A DNA stretch of 64,000 nt from Neofamilia massiliensis (GTDB taxonomy: Bacteria; Bacillota; Clostridia; Tissierellales; Peptoniphilaceae): positions 624,409 to 688,408 of the forward strand of contig NZ_CYUJ01000003.1 in assembly GCF_001299475.1 (NCBI RefSeq), given 5' to 3'. Numbering within the stretch: position 1 is the first letter of the stretch; every line of letters begins with the position of its first letter. This document shows, piece by piece, positions 59,880 through 64,000 of the stretch. The notes under the pieces are model-generated. The model was given only the letters and a program-made list of their open reading frames with translations, did no database searches and was not told the origin of the DNA. Position numbers and translations under genes: made by a program.

Positions 59880-60296
59880 TTATTTATTGTCTTCCTCTCC
59901 ATTGGTTTCCAAAGCTATAATTGCTACAGCCTTGTTGTGGTCTAAGACGAGTTTATCAGCAAGGCCATTAACTAAAACTAGGCCCCTGCCTGAAGATAGC
60001 ATTTGTTCTGGATAGTAGTCATTTTCTAAATCATAAACTATGCCAGCTCCTTCGTCTCTAACCTTTATTGTCAAATAGCCTTCTTCTATGTTTATATTTA
60101 AATAGACAGACCTATCTTGTGCAAGTTTGTTGCCATGGAGGGCACCATTAATAATCAGCTCGTTGACAATTAGTTTTACATCAAAGAGCTTATCTGCATC
60201 TAAAATATACCTGTGTAGTTCTCTCATTCGACAATCTACAAAGTCTCTAATTATATTTATGTCGCTTCTTACACATCCATTAAAATAGTATTCCAT
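59880..60296 (-). CDS. RsbW-like histidine kinase-fold ATPase (anti-sigma/serine kinase type)
   Basis: A 138-residue HATPase_c_2 protein. N box KLIVNELIINGALHGN (about 41-56), G1 box VRDEGAGI, G2 box SSGRGLVLVNGLADK. This is the minimal fold of RsbW/SpoIIAB kinases. No anti-anti-sigma (STAS) partner, sigma factor or PP2C phosphatase gene lies nearby. Start ATG follows AAGGTGAG. Confidence 0.8.
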   Translation of the reverse strand: MEYYFNGCVRSDINIIRDFVDCRMRELHRYILDADKLFDVKLIVNELIINGALHGNKLAQDRSVYLNINIEEGYLTIKVRDEGAGIVYDLENDYYPEQMLSSGRGLVLVNGLADKLVLDHNKAVAIIALETNGEEDNK

Positions 60297-60480
60297 CTAC
60301 TACAACTCACCTTAATTTTTTCTATTTCCTTGTAGGTTTATTGTTAATTTCTTGTTAACTTCTACATTAGTAAATTTACCCTTTTAAATTTTTTTAAATC
60401 AGAAAAATATCTATTAACTAAGTTTTTAACAGGATTTAATGGGTAAATAAGTATTGAGAAATATTATAGGAGGTAAAATT

Positions 60481-60639
60481 ATGAAATATGTATGTGACGC
60501 TTGTGGCTATGTATATGATCCAGAATTTGGTGATCCAGATACTGATATAGCTATCGGAACTGCTTTTGAAGATATTCCAGATGATTGGGTATGCCCAATT
60601 TGTGGCGTTGGCAAAGATCAATTTAGCCCAATGGAATAA
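60481..60639 (+). CDS. Rubredoxin (first copy)
   Basis: A 52-residue rubredoxin with [10 protein letters not shown] (residues 5-14) and [13 protein letters not shown], the four-Cys iron site. ATG at 60481 has AGGAGG eight bases upstream. It passes single electrons, in anaerobes often to superoxide reductase, rubrerythrin or oxygen reductase; none is in the window. Confidence 0.95.
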   Translation: MKYVCDACGYVYDPEFGDPDTDIAIGTAFEDIPDDWVCPICGVGKDQFSPME

Positions 60640-60711
60640 TTTAAAATTTCTGCTTATTAAATTTACTTTTAGGGTAATTTATAAGTACAATAACTATTAG
60701 GAGGTATATTT

Positions 60712-60873
60712 ATGCAAAAATATGTATGTGACGCTTGTGGATGGATTTATGATCCTGAAGTTGGAGCTCCAGAATATGATTTAGAACCAGGTGTAGCATT
60801 TGAAGATCTTCCAGAAGATTTCGAATGTCCACTATGTGGTGTTGGTAAGGATTCTTTCTCACCACTAGACTAA
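60712..60873 (+). CDS. Rubredoxin (second copy)
   Basis: A 53-residue rubredoxin 72 bases behind the first. It starts [18 protein letters not shown] and has [21 protein letters not shown] precedes the ATG. The copies share their iron sites but differ in the middle (for example [17 protein letters not shown]), so their potential or partner may differ. Followed by a terminator. Confidence 0.95.
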   Translation: MQKYVCDACGWIYDPEVGAPEYDLEPGVAFEDLPEDFECPLCGVGKDSFSPLD

Positions 60874-60893
60874 TTGTATAAATTAACTATTAA

Positions 60894-60922
60894 GCCTGTA
60901 GGTTTAAACCTGCAGGTTTTTT
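60894..60922 (+). terminator. Terminator of the rubredoxin genes
   Basis: CCTGTAGGTTT pairs with AAACCTGCAGG (one G-U), then a T run. Confidence 0.88.
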
Positions 60923-60945
60923 CTTTTAAATTTTTTCTTTTAAGC

Positions 60946-60971
60946 AAAAAAAGAAGGCCTCAGCCCTCTTT
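60946..60971 (-). terminator. Terminator of the VanW gene
   Basis: On the minus strand AAAGAGGGC pairs with GCCTTCTTT (one G-U), then T. It begins at the stop codon. Confidence 0.8.
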
Positions 60972-62327
60972 TTAATCTAAATCTTCTGAACTTGTTTCAA
61001 CAATTTTTGTTCCATTTTCTATAATTGTATTTCTAGCAGGATATGTTGACCTATAAAATTTATCTTTTTCTAAAAATTCTCCATTTTTTTCTTTGACCTT
61101 GTAGGATTGATAAATTGATCCATCATAGCCTTTTTGGCTAACTTCTCTTAGGCCTTGGTCTAAGTTGGGATTGTCTCTACTTATAGTTTCACTTTTTATA
61201 TCTTCAACTTTCTCTACAATTAAAGACACGTCATAGTCTTTTACATCAGTGTCACCAATTATTGTAAATCTAATTTTCTTGTCGTCAGCTTCTGCCCCTA
61301 TATAAATTGGAAAATCAAAGGGATTAGAAATTTTTAAATCTAAATATCCAATGGCTATAGCTGCATCTGTTCCCCTTGGTACATAGTTTACAGGTCTTGA
61401 ATGGTTTCTTCTTTCGTCAATAGAAAGATCTGCTTTGACTGCTGCGTTATAAAGGGTTGTTGAAACCTGGCAAATTCCTCCACCAACTCCTGTGTCGAAG
61501 TTTCCTTCATTTATAACTGTTGCAGGGAAAAATCCTGCTTCTTCAGATATTTCTCCGATTACCTTGTTAAAGGAAATTTGTTCCTTGGGTTTTATAATTA
61601 AGCCGTTTAAAATTTCTGCTGCCTTCTTTATATTCTTTTTTCTATTTAAAACGCTAGAAGAATAATCTGTTTCAAATGTTCCAATTGGACCCTTTAAGTG
61701 GTCAAAGGCACTGGCGTAAAGATTGGCAGGTTTTTTATCTACAACAATTTTTACATCCTCTCCTGTTTCTAGAGACTTATAAATTAGGTCCTTGGTTTTC
61801 TTATTGTCTACATTTAGGCCATCAATTGCTTCAACAACTTGTTTTTTGCCATTGACTACAGAAAAATTTGCATCTACTGCTGGCCTTGAAATCATATTAT
61901 TTAAGTCGCCAATAACCTTATCTATTTCTGCTTCAGAAAAACTTCCCTCTAACTCAAAGTTTATTGGATTTGAGCTTAGTTTTGTAACTTGAACAAATCT
62001 ATCTCCTGGGCTTCCTTCTCTTGCATACTTGTAGGCCTGTAAAACTCCATAGCCGTAATCAATTTTATAACCTAGTTCGCTATAAGGATACTCAAACTTG
62101 TAGTCTTCATATGTCAGCACTAGTTTTTTGTCTGGAATCTTTCCCTCTTTAACAACCTTTTTCATAGCTTCTGTAAGGGTTAAGTTTGAAACATCTATGC
62201 CGTCTACAGAAATCCCCCTATAAATTGTGTCTACATTGACAACATTGTTATAGGTTCCATAGCTAATGCCTACAAAAATTCCAAGAACTAATAATATAAT
62301 TAAAAGGCCGAAGATTAGTTTCTTCAT
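60972..62327 (-). CDS. VanW-family protein with G5-like domain
   Basis: A 451-residue exported protein: one N-terminal membrane segment (about 4-22), a peptidoglycan-binding-4-type region (about 25-215), the VanW domain (about 215-365; GPIGTFETDYSS, GGGICQVSTTLYNAAVKAD, ERRNHSRPVNYVPRGTDAA) and a C-terminal G5-type stretch ending PARNTIIENG. VanW is named from a vancomycin cluster, but most family members are ordinary wall proteins of Firmicutes with unknown job. RBS ATGAGGTGA. Probably the first gene of no operon: it follows nth by 11 bases on the same strand. Confidence 0.85.
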   Translation of the reverse strand: MKKLIFGLLIILLVLGIFVGISYGTYNNVVNVDTIYRGISVDGIDVSNLTLTEAMKKVVKEGKIPDKKLVLTYEDYKFEYPYSELGYKIDYGYGVLQAYKYAREGSPGDRFVQVTKLSSNPINFELEGSFSEAEIDKVIGDLNNMISRPAVDANFSVVNGKKQVVEAIDGLNVDNKKTKDLIYKSLETGEDVKIVVDKKPANLYASAFDHLKGPIGTFETDYSSSVLNRKKNIKKAAEILNGLIIKPKEQISFNKVIGEISEEAGFFPATVINEGNFDTGVGGGICQVSTTLYNAAVKADLSIDERRNHSRPVNYVPRGTDAAIAIGYLDLKISNPFDFPIYIGAEADDKKIRFTIIGDTDVKDYDVSLIVEKVEDIKSETISRDNPNLDQGLREVSQKGYDGSIYQSYKVKEKNGEFLEKDKFYRSTYPARNTIIENGTKIVETSSEDLD

Positions 62328-62338
62328 TTTTCACCTCA

Positions 62339-62983
62339 TTAAACTTGAACTAATTTTTTATACTCTAAACAGAAAGATCTAATTGGACAATTTTGGCACT
62401 GAGGATTTCTGGCCTTGCAAGTTCTTCTTCCGTGGAAGATAAAAATGTGATGGGCCTTGGTCCAAAAGTTCCTATCAATTCTCTCCATTAATTTTTCTTC
62501 AGTATCTTCAACATTTTTTTCATCTACAATTCCTATTCTATTAGTTACCCTAAAAACATGGGTATCAACTGCAATGGCAGGTACTCCAAAACAAGTAGAA
62601 ACTACAACATTGGCAGTTTTCTTGCCAACTCCAGGTAGGGTTATTAATTCTTCAATAGTTTTAGGAACCTCAGACTTATAGTTGTCAACTAAAAGCTGGC
62701 AGGTTTTTAAAATGTTAGATGCCTTGGTGTTATAAAAACCACAAGGGCGAATAATTTCACTAAGACGACCAAAGCCTAAGGCTAAAATATCTTCAGGTCC
62801 TTGGGCCAATTTAAAAAGGTCCTTAGTAACCATATTTACCCTAACGTCAGTACACTGGGCAGATAAAATTGTGGCTATTAACATTTCAAAGGGACTTGTA
62901 TGGTCCAGCTCTGGCCTAGCATCAGGATAGGTCTTATTTAAAATATCTAATACTTCTTTTAACTCTTCATCAGTAATTAACAT
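62339..62983 (-). CDS. nth: Endonuclease III
   Basis: A 214-residue DNA glycosylase/AP lyase that removes oxidised pyrimidines. Helix-hairpin-helix LPGVGKKTANVV (Lys nucleophile near residue 117), catalytic Asp in VDTHVFRV, and the [4Fe-4S] site CKARNPQCQNCPIRSFC. Standard length. Overlaps the DUF503 gene by 14 bases. Confidence 0.96.
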   Translation of the reverse strand: MLITDEELKEVLDILNKTYPDARPELDHTSPFEMLIATILSAQCTDVRVNMVTKDLFKLAQGPEDILALGFGRLSEIIRPCGFYNTKASNILKTCQLLVDNYKSEVPKTIEELITLPGVGKKTANVVVSTCFGVPAIAVDTHVFRVTNRIGIVDEKNVEDTEEKLMERIDRNFWTKAHHIFIFHGRRTCKARNPQCQNCPIRSFCLEYKKLVQV

Positions 62984-63263
62984 TTATAATTTCTCTTTCT
63001 AAATTTATAATCTCAAATCTATAATCGTCATCTAAAAATTTTATTAGCTGGTCTAATCTTTCTTCTAAGTGGCTGTACGAATTTGAAACACAAGAAAAAC
63101 CAAGGCTTCCTAAATTTATCATATCTAAATTTTCAACTTCAGCACAAGAAAAGTTATAAATTTTTGAAACCTTGTCAAAGGTGGACTTAATAATTCTCCT
63201 CTTGTCTTTTAAGTTAAAGGCCTCATAGATTTTTATCTGGACTTCTAAAACACCTACATACAT
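62970..63263 (-). CDS. DUF503 family protein (YlxP-like)
   Basis: A 97-residue cytoplasmic protein of the DUF503 family. Marks: GVLEVQIKIYEAFNLKDKR and NFSCAEVENLD in the YlxP pattern. Start at ATG 63263, with AAGGGG upstream; a TTG seven codons earlier would overlap queG more. YlxP in Bacillus lies near rbfA; here it is between queG and nth. Function unknown. Confidence 0.85.
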   Translation of the reverse strand: MYVGVLEVQIKIYEAFNLKDKRRIIKSTFDKVSKIYNFSCAEVENLDMINLGSLGFSCVSNSYSHLEERLDQLIKFLDDDYRFEIINLEREIINVNY

Positions 63264-63267
63264 AAAA

Positions 63268-64000
63268 TCAGCCCCTTGAAGCAAGTATTTTTATATTTCT
63301 CTCAATAACTTTTTTCCCTGACCAGGCAAAGGCAAAGTCCTTGTATTTTTTCTTAAAGGCCTTGTTAGAAAGGCTGGCAAGGTCAAGATCGTCAAAACTT
63401 AAAAATTTCGGCTTAAAGTCTGCGTGAACATCTGATAAAATTCCCCTGTTCTTTGGACAGACTTCCTGGCAGACATCGCAGCCATAGGCGTAGGTCAAGT
63501 TATTTAAATAAGGACTGGCATCTTTTTTCTGGGACAAATAGGACAGGCATTTAGAAAAGTCTACCCTGTAGTCGCCAAGAATTGCCCCAGTTGGGCAGGC
63601 TTCTTTACATAAATTACAAGATCCACAAGAACTTAAATCAATTTCAGCTTCGTAAATAAATTTACTTGCTGGTATTGAAGTAAAAAGCAGGCCTAGAAAA
63701 AAATAAGACCCTAAGTCCTTGTTTATTATAAGGGAATTTTTCCCATAGTGGCCAAAGCCTCCAAGACGGGCTAGTTCTTTTTCATAAAAGCCACCGCTGT
63801 CAACTTGGATATAAGATGAAAACTCAAAAGTCTCTTTTAAAATCTCTTTAAGTTCTTGAATTTTTTCTCTTAAGACCAAATGATAGTCTCTACCTCTAGC
63901 GTAGGATGAAATTTTATAGGCTCCGTCAAAATCACAAGGCCAATAATAGGACATGCCTAAGACAAAAATACTCTTAACACTCTCTAGCCTTGTCCAAGGA
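63268..64000 (-). CDS. queG: Epoxyqueuosine reductase QueG, 5' end outside the window
   Basis: At least 244 codons; the frame is open through base 64000 (PWTRLESVKSIFVLGMSYYWP reads through), so the start lies to the right. QueG reduces epoxyqueuosine to queuosine in tRNA using cobalamin and two [4Fe-4S] clusters. Cluster motifs: CGSCNLCKEACPTGAI and CGCDVCQEVCP-like (read YGCDVCQEVCPKN). RLGGFGHYGKNSLII binds cobalamin. Its need for cobalamin fits the btu operon. Four bases separate it from the DUF503 gene. Confidence 0.92.
   Translation of the reverse strand, partial: PWTRLESVKSIFVLGMSYYWPCDFDGAYKISSYARGRDYHLVLREKIQELKEILKETFEFSSYIQVDSGGFYEKELARLGGFGHYGKNSLIINKDLGSYFFLGLLFTSIPASKFIYEAEIDLSSCGSCNLCKEACPTGAILGDYRVDFSKCLSYLSQKKDASPYLNNLTYAYGCDVCQEVCPKNRGILSDVHADFKPKFLSFDDLDLASLSNKAFKKKYKDFAFAWSGKKVIERNIKILASRG

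Noticed and set aside
60972-62327. Vancomycin resistance gene from the VanW name
   Set aside because: VanW-domain wall proteins are widespread without resistance genes, and no van ligase or dehydrogenase is present.

Overview
The window looks like chromosome of a low-G+C, anaerobic, Gram-positive bacterium, probably of the Peptoniphilaceae / Tissierellia type (Peptoniphilus, Anaerococcus and relatives). This rests on AGGAGG-type ribosome binding sites, Firmicutes-style terminators and riboswitches, an LPXTG surface protein with a sortase, rubredoxins, and amino-acid-fermentation and Nqr genes. The genus is an inference. There are no phage genes, no CRISPR array and no intact insertion sequence.

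Layout. 1-4.8 kb: an AT-rich, partly decayed locus for amide or amino-acid-derivative use (PucR-type regulator cut by the left edge, Asp/Glu-hydantoin racemase family protein, acetamidase/formamidase, HAAAP-type permease), with an IS200-type transposase remnant and a second, broken PucR gene. 5.0-7.5 kb: tRNA-Cys, a HAD phosphatase, a TPP riboswitch driving a ThiT transporter, a Cys-less ArsC/Spx-fold protein and signal peptidase I. 7.6-14.7 kb: class B sortase and a roughly 2000-residue wall-anchored protein with about 12 G5 repeats. 15-18.3 kb: PerR/Fur regulator, mnmA, a class III Fic protein, and gene-poor DNA carrying an interspersed palindromic repeat family and one 54-codon gene. 18.3-27.8 kb: citrulline/ornithine catabolism (argF-type carbamoyltransferase, carbamate kinase, two tandem TIGR00300 proteins, a GATE-domain transporter, a ClpB-like ATPase with a degenerate second ATPase domain) and a divergent AraC regulator with two DNA-binding domains. 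28-40.9 kb: a molybdenum/tungsten block: ydhY-ydhV-ydhW-like redox genes, tatA-tatC, mobB, mog, a MoeA-like protein, MOSC protein, moaC, moaA, moeA and modABC behind a candidate Moco/Tuco riboswitch with terminator. 41-44.3 kb: cobalamin-riboswitch-controlled btuFCD. 44.4-48.4 kb: nqrBCDEF without nqrA. 48.6-58.3 kb: pdxS, DegV, a MoxR-type AAA + VWA pair, oleate hydratase with a TetR regulator, Fe-alcohol dehydrogenase. 58.4-64 kb: glutaredoxin, YfcE-type phosphodiesterase, MarR, RsbW-like kinase, two rubredoxins, VanW/G5 protein, nth, DUF503, and queG cut by the right edge.

How it fits together. The central theme is anaerobic energy metabolism on amino acids. Citrulline can yield ATP, ornithine and perhaps proline. 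A Tat-exported ferredoxin-like protein and a pterin aldehyde-oxidoreductase-family enzyme sit with the translocon and cofactor genes they would need. Nqr would couple electron flow to sodium export. Vitamin supply is riboswitch-controlled (thiamine, cobalamin, probably Moco/Tuco). The host-facing part is the G5 surface protein, its likely sortase and the oleate hydratase.

The most unusual items are the Tat-linked YdhYVW/Moco super-cluster with its candidate riboswitch, the ornithine cluster with tandem TIGR00300 paralogues and a crippled ClpB, the unexplained structured leader between the cobalamin riboswitch and btuF, and the mosaic GGGGAC/GTCCCC repeat family.
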